Below, piece by piece: positions 32,807 to 44,911 of a stretch of DNA of 64,000 nt. Position 1 is the first letter of the stretch; each line of letters begins with the position of its first letter. The stretch is from Dichomitus squalens LYAD-421 SS1 (lineage: Eukaryota; Basidiomycota; Agaricomycetes; Polyporales; Polyporaceae), in assembly GCF_000275845.1 (NCBI RefSeq), contig NW_006766892.1:75297-139296 (forward strand), in the 5' to 3' direction. Made by a program: the position numbers and the translations under genes. The notes under the pieces are model-generated. The model saw nothing but the letters and a program-made list of their open reading frames with translations, had not been told where the DNA came from and did not search any database.

Positions 32807-34750
32807 ATGGCGATCGGTGTTGGGAGAAACGACACGGCTCTGAATCGGTACATTGATGAGGACAAGGTGCCATGGTACAGGAAGAAGAATCTGCGCCTCC
32901 TGTACCTCCTCATGTTCCCGACATGTATCGGTATCGAAATGACTAGCGGGTAAGTTTCATGATCGGTGCTGAGATGAAGATAAGATGACAGGTTTTATGA
33001 CGATAGGTTCGACTCGTCAATGATGAATGGCTTGCAGGCGGTACCGACTTGGGATGCATGTACGTGCTTTGGTTCCTGAAGCAATGCACATATGCCCAGA
33101 CTATCGCTAGTCTTCGGTCACCCCAGATCCACCATCCTCGGACTTCTGTCTGCACTCTACTCCCTGGGCTCGATATGTTCCCTCCCATTCGTCCCTCTCG
33201 TCACCGATAAGCTCGGTCGCCGGTGGGCTATTGCGTTTGGTAGCGTGATCATGATCATCGGTGCTGCCCTTCAGTGTGCGTCACAAGACTGTAGGTTCTC
33301 GTCTTCTTCCTTCCTCATCAAACTTTCACTTAACCCGACCTCTCTCCATGCACATGTACTATACAGTCGCGATGTTTGTCATCGCCCGCTTCCTCCTCGG
33401 CTTCGGCATACCCTTCGCGATCGTCGCCGCATCATCTATGATCGGCGAGCTCGCACACCCCAAGGAGCGCGCGCGCATGGGCTCACTGTTCAATGCGTCC
33501 TGGTTCATCGGCGCAATCGTGGCCGCGGGCGTCACCCTCGGCACCTTCCAGATGCCTACCAACTGGGGTTGGCGCATCCCATCCATCCTACAAGTCACCC
33601 CCTCCGTCCTCCAGATCGTCTTCATTTGGTTCCTCCCGGAGTCCCCTCGTTGGCTCATCTCGAAGGGCCGCGGCGAGGAGGCTTACGCGGTCCTCGCAAA
33701 GTTTCACGCCGAGGGCGACGTGAACTCAGAGTTCGTGAAGCTCGAGTATGCAGAGATCGAGAAGACGCTCGAGCTCGAGAAGGAGCAGCAGAAAGGTAGC
33801 TGGCGCGAGTTCGTGCTCGCCCCGGGCATGCGCAAGCGCTTGCTCATCTGCTCGTTCCTTGGTCTCGCGACGCAGTGGAGCGGGAACGGACTGACGTCGT
33901 ACTTCCTTGCGCGCATCCTCGATAGCGTCGGTATCACGGATGACAGGACGCAGAATCTGATCAATCTGGCGATGACATGCTGGGGCTTCATTAACGGGAC
34001 GGCGCTCGCGCTCACGATGCCCAAGCTCCCCCGGAGGGTAGGCTACCTCGCGTGCACGATCTCGCTAACCGTGATCTTCACGGCTTGGACGGTCGCAAGT
34101 GCGAAGTATGCGGAGACGGGTAGCCAAGGCGCGTCTCGCGCGGTGATCGCGTTTATCTTCCTGTACAGCCCAGCGTACAACATGGCATACAACGCGCTCA
34201 CATACAGTATGTGGTCATCTGTATATGTGCCTGCGCTGGTACTGACATCGTGCCGTCTTCAGCGTTCCTTGTCGAGCTGTTCCCCTTCCATGCTCGTGCC
34301 AAGGGTATCGCAGTCTTTCAATGGTGGAGTCGTGCTGCAGGATTCTTCAACCAGTTCGTCAACCCTATTGGCATCGCCAACGCAGGTCCGTATCCTCCAT
34401 CTTGGAGGCCCCTGACACATGTTCATGTGACCTTGCCGATACGCAGGATGGAAGTACTACATCAGCTATTGCGTCTTCCTGGTATTCGAGATCTTGTTCG
34501 TCTACTTCCTTTTCCCAGAGACGGCCAACCGCTCCCTCGAGGAACTTGCTTTCCGTAAGTACGCACTAGTTTTCCCCCCGGGATGCGTTGCTGATGCGAT
34601 CCATGACCAGTGTACGAGGGCGACAAAGTTCGTGCCGAGCAGCAAAAGCGCGTCGAGGAAGACATGCTCGTGCTCGAGAACAAACCTCCCATCCCCGAGC
34701 ATGCGAGCGACAAGGAGAGTGCGTTTCATGTGGAGGTCAGCAAGATCTGA
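32807..34750 (+). CDS. MFS sugar transporter, lactose-permease/hexose type (first)
   Basis: Proton-coupled sugar uptake at the plasma membrane. The spliced frame runs MAIGVGRNDTALNRYIDEDK, FPTCIGIEMTSGFDSSMMNG (the GFDSSMMNGLQ motif of the lactose-permease group), PLVTDKLGRRWAIAFGS (the D-x-LGRR loop), FLLGFGIPFAIVAA, PKERARMGSLFNASWFIGA, FLPESPRWLISKGRGEEAYA (the PESPRWL signature), a charged central loop, then SGNGLTSYFLARILDSVGI, ELFPFHARAKGIAVFQWWSR and FLFPETANRSLEELAF (the PET motif). The tail is acidic and ends EVSKI. Exon joints near 32.95, 33.06, 33.29-33.37, 34.21, 34.39 and 34.56 kb all have GT-AG. Twelve membrane segments are expected. It looks intact; the sugar is not determined. 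Confidence 0.9.
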
Positions 34751-34875
34751 ATGTTGTCATGATCCTTTGCACGTGTATACTACCATGCGGACACGATTAC
34801 TGTATCGTTAGAGTTCCTTTGCCTCCTCACATCTGCACGAGTTTGCGAAGGGAGTTGAGTCCCCACACGCAACGT

Positions 34876-35551
34876 TCATCTGGAACCGTCTGCTGACAGT
34901 TGCCAGTGAGCGCCACCTTCCATAGCCTCATGCGTGTCGTCGAAGCCGGGCAGCTGCCTGAACACCTCAAAGTAACCTCGGTAGTACTCGGCTGTTACTC
35001 GGCCGTCTCGCTCCAAATCTCCCAATGTCCCCTGCACTCGCCTGTGGTGCATCTCCCATCGCTGCTCATCGTTCACTTTAAGCATTTCGTTGAGCGCAGG
35101 CACGAACGGCGCAAACGCCGCGGTACACGTTGACGCCTGTCTGTCTCCGGTCCGGTCCGAGTCCTCAGCCTCTTCTGCTAATCGCTGGATCGTATCCCGG
35201 ACCGCTTGACGGTTCATCCAAAGTTCGTATGGGCCTTGGGCTGAGAGAAGATCAAGGAGCTCGTCTTCCGTTGGACCTGACTGTCCAGATATACAGGATC
35301 GATGGAGAAGTGTGCGGAGGGTCAGAATTGTGAAGACATTGAGGTCATCGGGGACGGTATGAGTGAGTGGTCTGCTCCTTATCTAGTCGTCCAGAACGCG
35401 AGTAGGAAGGAACCGAACGTCATCAGCCAACTCAACACCAAAGTCAGTACTCGTGATATAAGTAGGATCAGTGTACCATCTCAAAGCTTACCGGCTCGTC
35501 GACGGGATGCGCAGGTGCTCTGGAGGTAGAAGGGCCATTTGGGCCCAACAT
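34876..35551 (-). CDS. Small protein of unknown function
   Basis: A minus-strand gene model with low to moderate support, convergent with the transporter. The first exon would be MLGPNGPSTSRAPAHPVDEP ending at a clear GTAAGC donor. The last exon includes ELLDLLSAQGPYELWMNRQA and a charged helical stretch DTIQRLAEEAEDSDRTGDRQ, and ends WQLSADGSR at 34876. One or two small exons in between are not fixed. No domain is recognised. The even use of Glu, Asp, Arg and Leu over 110 codons with a clear stop suggests real coding sequence. Confidence 0.45.
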
Positions 35552-35559
35552 GACGATAA

Positions 35560-37530
35560 GCTAGCAGAGTGGTAGGAGCTCCGTGGTCTATGAATTAGCG
35601 TGGCAAGGTCGCCTATGGGGATGGGGCTGGCAGCTAACATTCCACAGAGAGTCGGAATCCATTCTCACATAATATACTTACGGTATGCTGCCATGTGTTC
35701 GGCTGCCGCCTCAACATTAATGATTCAGTTTCTGGGGGACGATGGAATGCACTAAGCGAACCCCTTGGGGACTCGGTGACAAGATGCACGTATGTAACTT
35801 GAAGTACTTATAATATATGAAGCGGTACATATCGGCAAGCGAGTCGGCGTGGACCGGGTCGCCCGGGTACGCGCTCACCCATAGACGCGCTTCTATTTAT
35901 GGACACGTCGGGCACGCGACCGTGAGCTGATATACCGTTCACGATCCAACGCCTGCACGGCAGGGAATCGGATGTTTTCGATTGGAGAAAAGTCGATGAA
36001 ATGGGGACGCAAAAGGCAACAGCCCGTCGTTTTATCAATGACTTTTATCCAGAAACGCCACATATTCACGGATTGTTTGCCTCGCGCGTCACCTTTTCAG
36101 AGACTTTTCTCCAGCTGGAAGTATCCGATTCCCTGCCGTGCTGTGCATGTTTCTTTTCGACCGTTGCAAGCTCGGACTTCGGCACTGGACTTTCGGATAC
36201 CAGATACATTGACTTCTGTTTCAGCGAGCTCCAGTTTGCTCAGACTATTGTCAGAAACTGGGCGTGCCACGCATCCCATCTTTAACACCGCCGGTTCAAG
36301 GCTGCTGAGGCTCTCGGAACAAATGGACCGCCTGTGCGCTCTGCATTGGCTGGAATGAAGACACGGTGCCGTTTGTTCCTCCCGTTGCAGATCGATTCGT
36401 GTTGACAACTATTCATAGGCAAAGCGTCCCCACAGTCTTGCTTCGCTGTCCCTTACGGCGTTTTAGGCCGGCGCAAGTACGTGCACAAGCCCCTGGGGAG
36501 AAGCTGTATGTTCAGCGACCAGTGAGATTCAGCCCTTCGGCTCAAGGTATGTGACTAGTAGACGGGTTGTCATGCCAATCCGCTCCACAGAAAGGCATCT
36601 TGGTCTGGTAATTCTGAGACCGGTTTTCGAGCAATTTATGCTTTGCCATCCGCCATAAAACTATGAATGGTATTCTCAAGAGCATCGTAGACGTCTGTGG
36701 GAGCGCCGAGGTCATGACCAAGCCATGAGCTGTAGGTCCACGCTCCACGCAGAATGATGGTCCCAGTCTTCTGGTAGGTTGACACTCTCTTAAATGGTAT
36801 GGCGCGGGAGAGGAGTCTTGTATTAGCGCCTTTCGCTGCCTTTCAATGTCCAAATACACTACTCGCTGGACAGGCCGCGCGCAATGAACGTTCCTGGCTA
36901 TTTCCGCGCTGCGAAATATAGCGAAGGTCTCCCTCTTATTAGCTGCATCGTATCCATTGACTGGGCTTTCGTGCGACGGTGACCTGTCTAATACGCCAGC
37001 TGACTTGCCACTGATGGTTCTCGTGGGTGTTGCTACCACGACCATATCAAGGTGACCTCACCAAATACTCAGATCTATCACCCTTGAACTCTGCTAATCG
37101 GTTCTCTTCATTCAAATGCTTCAGGAACGAGCTTGAGCCATGTAGATTCTGCAAGCTAAGGTACCAGCCAAGCTACTCGACTCCTGATCAAATTCTGTTA
37201 CCAATGCAATCCTGGAAGAGTGTCGCACGGGTGAGCTCTATACTGCTGCAATTAGTGTGATAGGTACCACGGTTCACCTTCTCTATGCTCACCAGGGACA
37301 AGACCTGAGAAGGCTCGCCGAACGCGCCAAGCCGCGTTTCCATGTTCCAGGTGACTAAACAACTCGCAGAAAGGCCTCATGACTCCGCTTTTCGTGGCAG
37401 CCTTCGACTACTATCCCCTCGAAGCTCTGCGAATTTGGAACGAATGCCCGGCCTATAAAGACCGCTAGTTTCTCGCCCCGTATTCACCAGTCTGGTAGCG
37501 CGTACTAGGGTAGACCAGCACCAGATAGAC
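35560..37530. other. Gene-poor stretch
   Basis: Nothing is recognised on either strand apart from short frames (for example 36542-37045 minus). The last 100 bp form the glyoxal oxidase promoter. Confidence 0.4.
37454..37459 (+). promoter_or_regulatory. TATA box of the glyoxal oxidase gene
   Basis: TATAAA in the context GCCTATAAAGAC lies 75-80 bp before the ATG at 37534. Confidence 0.55.
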
Positions 37531-37533
37531 AAG

Positions 37534-39388
37534 ATGATGCGTCCCCTCCTGTCTCTCCTCTCGCTCCTGGCCTCCTTTGCCTATGCGGCGCCCGCTGCGC
37601 CCGACGCTCCAGGGTGGCAGTTCACCCTCAAGGGTAACTCCGGTATTGTTGCACTCGAGGCCATCGTCGTCAACCCGACGCTTGTCCTACTATTCGACCG
37701 TGCGCAGAACGATCCTCTCCAGATCGACGATCATCCGGCATGGGGCGGGCTCTGGAACCTCGAGCACAACAACATCACCGCTCTTGAGGTTGTCACCAAC
37801 TCGTGGTGCGCCAGCGGCGCTATTCTCAGCAATGGAACCATGGTGAGCTAGCGTCGTGTCATTATGCGACATATACATATACTCACACGACTGCATCTTC
37901 TGATAGGCTAGCATCGGTGGGGATCCAACTGGATTTCCCGGAAACCCCGTCATCAAGCCTGGGAACCAGGCCATCCGTCTTTTCGAGCCGTGCACGTCGC
38001 CAGTCGGCGAAGGCTGCACTGTTATCGAGGACCCGAACCTCGTCCTCATTGAGAAGCGGTGGTACCCATCCGCGACGCGGATATTCGACGGCAGTCTCTT
38101 GATTGTGGGCGGCATGCACGAGCAGGCGGCGTTCTACAATACGGACCCTGCGGCCAGCTTCGAATTCTTTCCTCGCAAGGAGCAGACTTCGCGCCCATCT
38201 GCGTTCCTGGAACGCAGTCTTCCTGTCAATCTCTTCCCTCGGTACGTTTGTACCTGCTGTAGTTTCCTACGATGGTCTGCTCACGAGACATCTTCGCAGC
38301 ATCTTCGCGCTACCAGACGGCACTGTCTTCATGGTGGCCAACAACCAGACTATCATCTACGACATCGAGGCCGATACCGAGACCATCCTGCCAGACCTCC
38401 CCAACGGCATCGCCGTCAACCCACCTTCAGACGGCTCCGCAATCATGCTTCCGCTCTCCCCGCCCGACTTCACCCCTGAGATCCTCGTCTGTGGCGGCTC
38501 TGTCTTCGACCAGACCCTTACTTCCCACAACTTCACCGCACAGCACCCCGCATCTTCGCAGTGCTCCCGGATTACTGTCACCCCAGAGGGAATCGCTAAG
38601 GGATGGGAGGTTGAGCAGATGCCAGAGGCGCGCGTCCTCCACGAACTCTTGCACCTGCCGAACGGTCAGATCCTGCTGGTGAACGGCGCATCGACTGGTT
38701 TCTCTGGCTGGAACTCCGTCAACGACACCGTCGGGAACTCGAACGCGGACAACGCGGCGCTCGTGCCTGCGCTCTACACGCCCTCCGCTGCCCTTGGACA
38801 GCGCTTCAGCAATGCCGGGATGCCGTCTTCGGGCATACCGCGGATGTACCACAGCACGGCGACGCTGACTCCCCAAGGCAACGTCTTCATCGGGGGAAGC
38901 AATCCGAACAACGGGAGCAACTTCACGACCGGATTCGAGTTCCCGACCGAGCTGCGTATCCAGACGCTCGACCCGCCGTTCATGTCTATGGAGAGGCCGA
39001 AGATCCTGAGCGCACCGGAGAAGTTGAGCTTTGGGAAGAGGGTGAGCGTGCCGATCTCGCTGCCGAACAGCTTGAACAGGCAGGATGCGAACGTACAAGG
39101 TAGGTTGGACATGGTCGCCGTCCTATCTGCTCGTTGCTGACTATGAGCACCGCAGTCTCGCTCATGGACCTCGGATTCTCGACTCACGGATTCCAGGTCG
39201 GCGCCCGTTTGGTGTTCATGGACGCGACGATCTCGAACAACGGCAAGACGCTCTCCTTCGTGACACCTCCAAATGGACGTGTGTATCCTCCAGGCCCGGC
39301 CACGATCTTCCTGACCGTCGACGATGTGAGCAGCGAGGGTGTGATGGTGATGATGGGCAGCGGGAACCCTCCGCCGACTCTCGAGTGA
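37534..39388 (+). CDS. Copper radical oxidase, glyoxal oxidase type (AA5)
   Basis: Secreted enzyme that oxidises small aldehydes and supplies hydrogen peroxide to lignin peroxidases. Four exons (37534-37842, 37907-38241, 38300-39099, 39156-39388) join in frame to 558 residues. It begins with a signal peptide, [18 protein letters not shown], cut before APAAPDAPG. The copper-radical ligands are all visible: Cys in NSWCASG and Tyr in [10 protein letters not shown] (the Cys-Tyr crosslink), Tyr-His in [11 protein letters not shown], and His in [15 protein letters not shown]. Kelch-like beta-propeller repeats fill the middle ([39 protein letters not shown]). The C-terminal immunoglobulin-like domain ends [10 protein letters not shown]. 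Many NxT/S glycosylation sites occur. It appears fully functional. No WSC domains are attached, unlike some other radical oxidases. Confidence 0.93.
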
Positions 39389-40440
39389 TGTGATTGTTGC
39401 TTCAAGTTGAAGTCGGTGAACAGGTCGTGTTCCGCAGGAAGAATAGATCGCAGTTCTTAACTATCATGTATTTGTAGGCTTATGAGGGCGATATATGCGT
39501 GCGATGTATGAATTGCATTTCTCAGGCTGTTGCAAGGATATATTGGGGCCGCGGTCGCGGCCGTTTCCGCCACGTGATCGTGGCTGAATGCAGCTGGGCG
39601 CTCTTAGCATTGCACCGACCGTGCTCCGCGAGGTTCAAGTTGTTCGCTACCGTCTGAGCCCTCTGCTTCCGTTATACTCGCAGCGACCTGCCTTTGTAAC
39701 CCACGCGTGTTAGCGACGCTCTTTTGATCTCCTTGTTCTAGCTTGGCTGGCTTCTGGCTGCGCTTGTACGATGGCAGACTCGCAATTTGCAAGTAGTCGG
39801 CAGTCCAGTCCGGTGGAGGGGCCATCACGTGTAGAGTCCAGGGAGTGCACAATAGAGGATATAGGTGAGCGGTCCTGCGTCTATCAAGCATCCGTGAAAC
39901 AGTACGTTTGTAGGACATCCTGATTTGCTCTCAAAGTTGGTGAGCTCCTGACTATATGCATCGTCGTGAGGGCACTCAAAAGGTGGTGTAGGCGGCTGCG
40001 GCAGCCGTAATCCTTCTGGAAATCAGGCGGAGTCGGCTGCCTTCTAGCACAGGATCAAAAGCCGAACAGCAAGTTTCAGCATGCCGCTCTAACTCGAATA
40101 CTCGTCCAACTAGCGCCGTGTCTGGCAGCATTGTCGGCGACAAAATTCCTACTGCGCCAGCTCTTCGTGGCGTCGGATCAGGTGGTCTCTATCACGAGCC
40201 TTCATTGCCATGTAGCGAAGAGTCTGGACGACATTCTGCTGGAGACCGCACGCTCTTGGTACTCACCGAGCCGTACCTTATAGACTGGTGCTTTCAATAG
40301 CTTGTTCGTGATTTGAACCCTACCCGTGATTACGCATCTGACTCGAAACTCTCACAGCTCGAATGCTATGTTTCTAGGGCATGGTTTTGGTGCGGAAATG
40401 ATCCTTGTTTGATATAACCTGGGATCGCTATATGCCCCGA
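39389..40440. other. Intergenic stretch; one possible small minus-strand gene at 39604-39918
   Basis: A 104-codon frame on the minus strand starts with a proper ATG (MSYKRTVSRMLDRRRTAHLY) and ends EPRGARSVQC. It contains PPPDWTADYLQIASLPSYKR, which has ordinary protein composition, but I recognise no family. I leave it as a candidate rather than a called gene. Confidence 0.3.
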
Positions 40441-40447
40441 ACATACG

Positions 40448-40952
40448 CAGGCGTGAAAGACAAGCACACGCAGCCCCTTCACAACTTTGCGAACAGCATC
40501 CTTTCCTGCTCGCCATCGTCCCCGCGCTTTTATGGATGTTTGGCAAGCTGGGGAACACGGCAGCGTGTGGGGCGAACGCGACAATCGCAATGATCTTATT
40601 TGGGTTGATGTCCAGTTTCATCTATGCTCCCCTTCAAGCGTTGTATTGTGCAAAAGTATCGAGCCAGTTGATGTGCGCTAAGGGTATGGCCGGTAAGCAT
40701 CGTCTTTTCCCGCTGCCTGTGTTCTCAGTAGCCGTCGCTAAATCTCGCGCATCAACACCAGTTCAGATTACCTCTGCGAGCTGTGCGGGTTTCATCGACA
40801 CCTTCGCCAATACAGTTGGGCTCGAGCGCCGGAGCCACAAATAAAACTGTTTTCGTCGTATGACAACGCATGCGCGTCTCTGTTGGGGTGCCTGTTCTGT
40901 GTCCCAACACGTGGGCGGTGGGCGGACGCTTGTGGAGCCCGAGGAAGTCAGT
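40448..40952 (+). pseudogene. 3' relic of an MFS sugar transporter
   Basis: Homologous to the last third of the intact transporter at 42.4-44.4 kb. GVKDKHTQPLHNFANSILSC corresponds to its GVTSTHTKLVYNFANNILSC. An internal deletion of roughly 100 bases then joins SC to LAIVPALLWMFGKLGN in another frame. APLQALYCAKVSSQLMCAKG follows, an intron, then CAGFIDTFANTVGLERRSHK and a TAA. Similarity goes on to about 40952, where DNA matching the WNVC to LEELDE region of the intact gene can be traced with frameshifts. No 5' half is present. This is a truncated tandem duplicate. Confidence 0.8.
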
Positions 40953-40959
40953 CTTCAAT

Positions 40960-42400
40960 AGTTGGCTTCGGCGCGCGAGCGCAAAATTGCAGTCAGAAGA
41001 GAGGACAAAAGTGAGGTTCAGCTATAAAGGGTGCTGTTGTCTCGCACATTGGTCGTTGACGGTCCTCAAGCTTGACTCGATTTTGTGAGGTTGTGACTTC
41101 GCACATGAGTTATGGAATGAGCCATCGCGAGCAACTTGACGCTTCTATAGCAGCAGTCTATGGATTTGCCTTCTATATGATGCCATTGTACACAGTCGGT
41201 TGCATACCAGCTCTCGTACATAAGGCTTTCCAGAGCATCGTCCTTCCACTCCCCATTCTGTACCTTGTCCGACTTGCCTTATGATCAGATTACCTGAATA
41301 AGCCTACATTGGACGATCAGACGAAAATGGTGTGCGGGAAGCGCTCGGGTTCGAGTAAGGGTGGTTGGTGTTCATGCTTGTGGGATCCTTCACAGGTGAA
41401 CCTGTGACGACGGGCGGTGCTACAGGTGGTATCCCGTTTGCCTTGACCCATGCGTTCCTTGCAAGGTATCTCTAGAAAGGAAGGGTGAGTGATAACACTG
41501 GCATGCAGAGGATAGTTTAGCCTCCTTATCGACCTTCCTGCTCATCTTTCGAGCGCTCTACACGGCGCTTTGAGCGAAGGAAGGCACGAACCGCCACGGC
41601 GCCACCACCTTGGACCTATTCGTGGCGGTAGATAGGATTCAGAGATTACCGGGCCGAATTAATCCGGCAGCCCCGCTAGATCTCGTGGTGTAAGTCATCA
41701 GCTGCCCCATTTTCAGATCCTTCGGCATTTTGTTCACCTCGTCTCAATCAGTCATGGTGGGTTTAACGTGCGACTTCAGGAGATGTGCGGTGCAATTGCT
41801 CAAGACCTATTGGCAACACTGCGGACGTGATCTATAATCTCATCCGCCTTCATTGCCGTCGACACTGGACGGTGCAAAACCTGATGGCATGTACAACATT
41901 GCACTCCTTCTGGCTCGCAGAGCATGTAAGGCAAACACGAATAGTACTCACATATTCTCTCCTATCAAGGACGGCAGGCACTGGCAGGTACCATCACGGA
42001 CTTCAGTAGCATTCTAAAATCACTTGGGCAGAAACTGCGCCTACCGCTCAACCTCTATATCGAAAGGTGGCGCGCTCGGGTGAGTCGTGTTAGCTATCAA
42101 ACTCGCTGCCAAGCCCCTCTAGGAGCTTAAGGGCACCTGATAGCACCAGTATAGCATCTCAGTGCGCTAATCGGCTTACCCGCAAGATATGCCAGCATAT
42201 CCTCGCCCACGGGACCTGTCCCTGTCTCTTGCTGCCGGCATCATAATCATCTCAGCACCACTATGTAAGTGTGGAGTCTGTGTATATCTACAGAATGCTC
42301 TCGGTGCTTCTCGTCGTGAGCGACCCACCGCATCACTTGGATCATCCCTGCTCTACACCTTTGGCAATATCTGGCCCCGTCCGTCTAGGCTCAGCAAACT
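40960..42400. other. Intergenic stretch
   Basis: No gene is supported. It separates the transporter relic from the intact copy; I could not trace further transporter homology here. Confidence 0.4.
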
Positions 42401-42403
42401 GCT

Positions 42404-44416
42404 ATGTCGATCATCCATCGAGAAGATAGCTATGACGAGAAAGAACCCATCGACTCTCCCTCCAGTCCGGCCAAGCTCGAAGACGCCAGGATTGTGGAGA
42501 CTGTCTTCCATGCTGACCTCAAAGCCGCCATTGACAACACTCGTCTTGACCCATGGAGTACCCGCGCGCTCTCTCTCTACTTCATTTGCATGGTCGGCTT
42601 CTTGAACGCGGTTTCTTCAGGTCAGTCTTACAAGTCGTTATCTGAAAACCTCCTACACGTTCCCTGACCATTGCATTCATAGGCTTTGACGGTTCCCTGA
42701 TGGGTGGCATTAATGCCATGGACCAGTATCTCCATTTCTTCCACTACAAGGAAGTCGGCGCAAGCACTGGTATCAGTAAGGACTTATCTCCCGACGTCTC
42801 GATACCGTACCCCATTTTCGCTATCTTATCTCTGACCCCCCTCTCCCCAGTTTTCCTGATGTACATCGTGGGTAATTGTGCTGGGGCCTTTTTCGCCGGC
42901 CCGGCCAGCGAGCGATTTGGGCGTCGTGCGGGCATGTTCGTCGGCGGTACTATCATCCTCCTGGGGGCCGCAATAATAACCGGCGCGCAGAGCCGCTCTA
43001 TGTTCCTTGGCGGGCGGTTCACGCTAGGTTTCGGTATCGCTATCAGCACCACCGCCGCCCCGATGTGGATCACTGAACTCGCGCCTGCGCACTGGCGTGG
43101 TCGGCTTGGCGCAATGTACAACTCGTGCTTCTTCATTGGCGCGATCCCCGCCACAGGTGTCATGGTCGGTACGCAGACGATGAACAGCACTTGGGCATGG
43201 CGTCTGCCTCTCATCCTCCAGGTGTGTCTAACCGCTCGGCACCCTGACCGACACCGGAGCCTCGCTAACGTTCACGCGAACTCATAGGTCATACCCCCCA
43301 CAATCGTCATGTCCTGCATCTGGTTTTGTCCCGAGTCCCCGCGGTGGCTCGTCTCGCGTGGGCGCGACGAAGAGGCGCGCCAGGTCATGGTCAAGTACCA
43401 CTCGAACGACGGGCAGACAAACCCGCTCATCGAGCTCCAGCTCAAGGAGTTCAAGGAGATGATCGAGGTCCGCAAAATGGAGCCAGTCTGGGACTATTCC
43501 GCGCTCTTCGACACTCGGAATGCGCGCTGGCGCATCCTCGCGCTTGCGCTCATGTGCCTCAACGGTCAGCTCGCGGGCAACGGCGTACGTCGCACATCCT
43601 CCCATTCCCCTGGCCGTCGTGTACTGACGCGAAAGCACGTGAACGCAGCTCATCACCTACTTCCTGCCCACCGTGATGGCTAACGCGGGCGTAACGTCAA
43701 CCCACACCAAGCTCGTTTACAACTTCGCGAACAACATCCTCTCCTGCTTCGGCGCCTTCAGTGGCGCGCTCGTCACCGACCGCCTCAACCGTCGCCCGCG
43801 CCTCTACATCGGTTCGTTTGCGCTCGCGTGCCTGCTTGCGATCGTAGCGGCGCTCTCGAGCAAGTACGGCGAGAAGGGGAACACGAACGTCAACGGGGCG
43901 CACGCGACTATCACGTTCATATTCCTGTTCGGGATCGTGTACAGTTTCACGTACACCCCGCTGCAGGCGCTGTACTGCGCGGAGGTCATGAGCCAGAAGA
44001 TGCGCTCGAAGGGCATGGCTGGTACGTCTTCTTATCTCTGCGTTCCGTACTTTTTACCTCCTCCCTCCGCATTCATCGCACGCGCACTAGCAAAAGACTA
44101 ACCAATCTGCATGTCTTTGACAGTACACATCCTCATTTCGAACTGCGCCGGTTTCATCAATACCTTTGCCAACTCGGTTGGCCTCGAGCGCTGGGGCTAC
44201 AAGTACTACTTCGTCTTCGTCGTCTGGAATGTCTGCGCCTCCGTCCTCTGGTTCCTCTTTTGCGTCGAGACCCGCGGCCGCACACTCGAGGAGCTCGACG
44301 AAGTCTTCGACGAGCCTTGGCCGGCAATGGCCTCTGCTCGTAAGCGTACGGTGGCGCTCAAGACAACCGAGGACGGGCGCAAGGTCGTGCAGGTCCTCGA
44401 CGAGAAGAGCGCTTAG
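42404..44416 (+). CDS. MFS sugar transporter, lactose-permease/hexose type (second)
   Basis: Plasma-membrane sugar transporter, a different subfamily member from the one at 32.8 kb. It starts MSIIHREDSYDEKEPIDSPS with a cytosolic N-terminus. The spliced frame then gives VSSGFDGSLMGGINAMDQYL, GPASERFGRRAGMFVGG (the R-x-GRR loop), FTLGFGIAISTTAAPMWITE, HWRGRLGAMYNSCFFIGAIP, WFCPESPRWLVSRGRDEEAR, GQLAGNG|LITYFLPTVMANAGV, ALVTDRLNRRPRL, TPLQALYCAEVMSQKMRSKG and FCVETRGRTLEELDEVFDE. It ends QVLDEKSA. Joints near 42.62, 42.78-42.85, 43.22, 43.59-43.65 and 44.02-44.12 kb are GT-AG. All signature motifs are intact. A truncated relative lies 1.5 kb upstream, so the locus has had tandem duplication. 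Confidence 0.9.
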
Positions 44417-44911
44417 GCGCTTTGTGCTCAGTGAGACTTTGCAGGTGGTGTGATAGATTGTACGACTTGTAACGCTGTCTCAAAGTGTGGGGCACTTATG
44501 TAGAGAGACGATGTACTCACGGAAACATGATCTAGAAGAAGAAAGTGTGGGGCTGCCGTGGGTCAGATGGGCTCGGGATGGAGGGCCAGCCTCCGCGTCG
44601 CTCTGGCGTTCTGGTTGGCTGGGCAGGTTAAATGGCGGCTTGAACCGAAGTTGCCAATCGTAACAATACCGTGATGTCAACCCATGAAATCAGTACATAC
44701 TGGTTATAGACGTGTGTATACAGAATCCCACGAGCAGGTACTATTCGGCGTGTGTCACAGTGTTCGTAACATCGTGAATCAGGTTACAACGGATCATCCC
44801 ATTTCCACAGTCCGCATTCTGACTTCACAGCTCATGAAAACATTATAACATCCGTCTGACAAGGAAATTCAACAAAACCTCCATATCTGTGGGTATAGAT
44901 CCGTACGACAT
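44417..44911. other. Convergent 3' spacer
   Basis: About 500 bp lie between the sugar transporter and the aspartic protease, which converge. No gene is seen. Confidence 0.5.
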
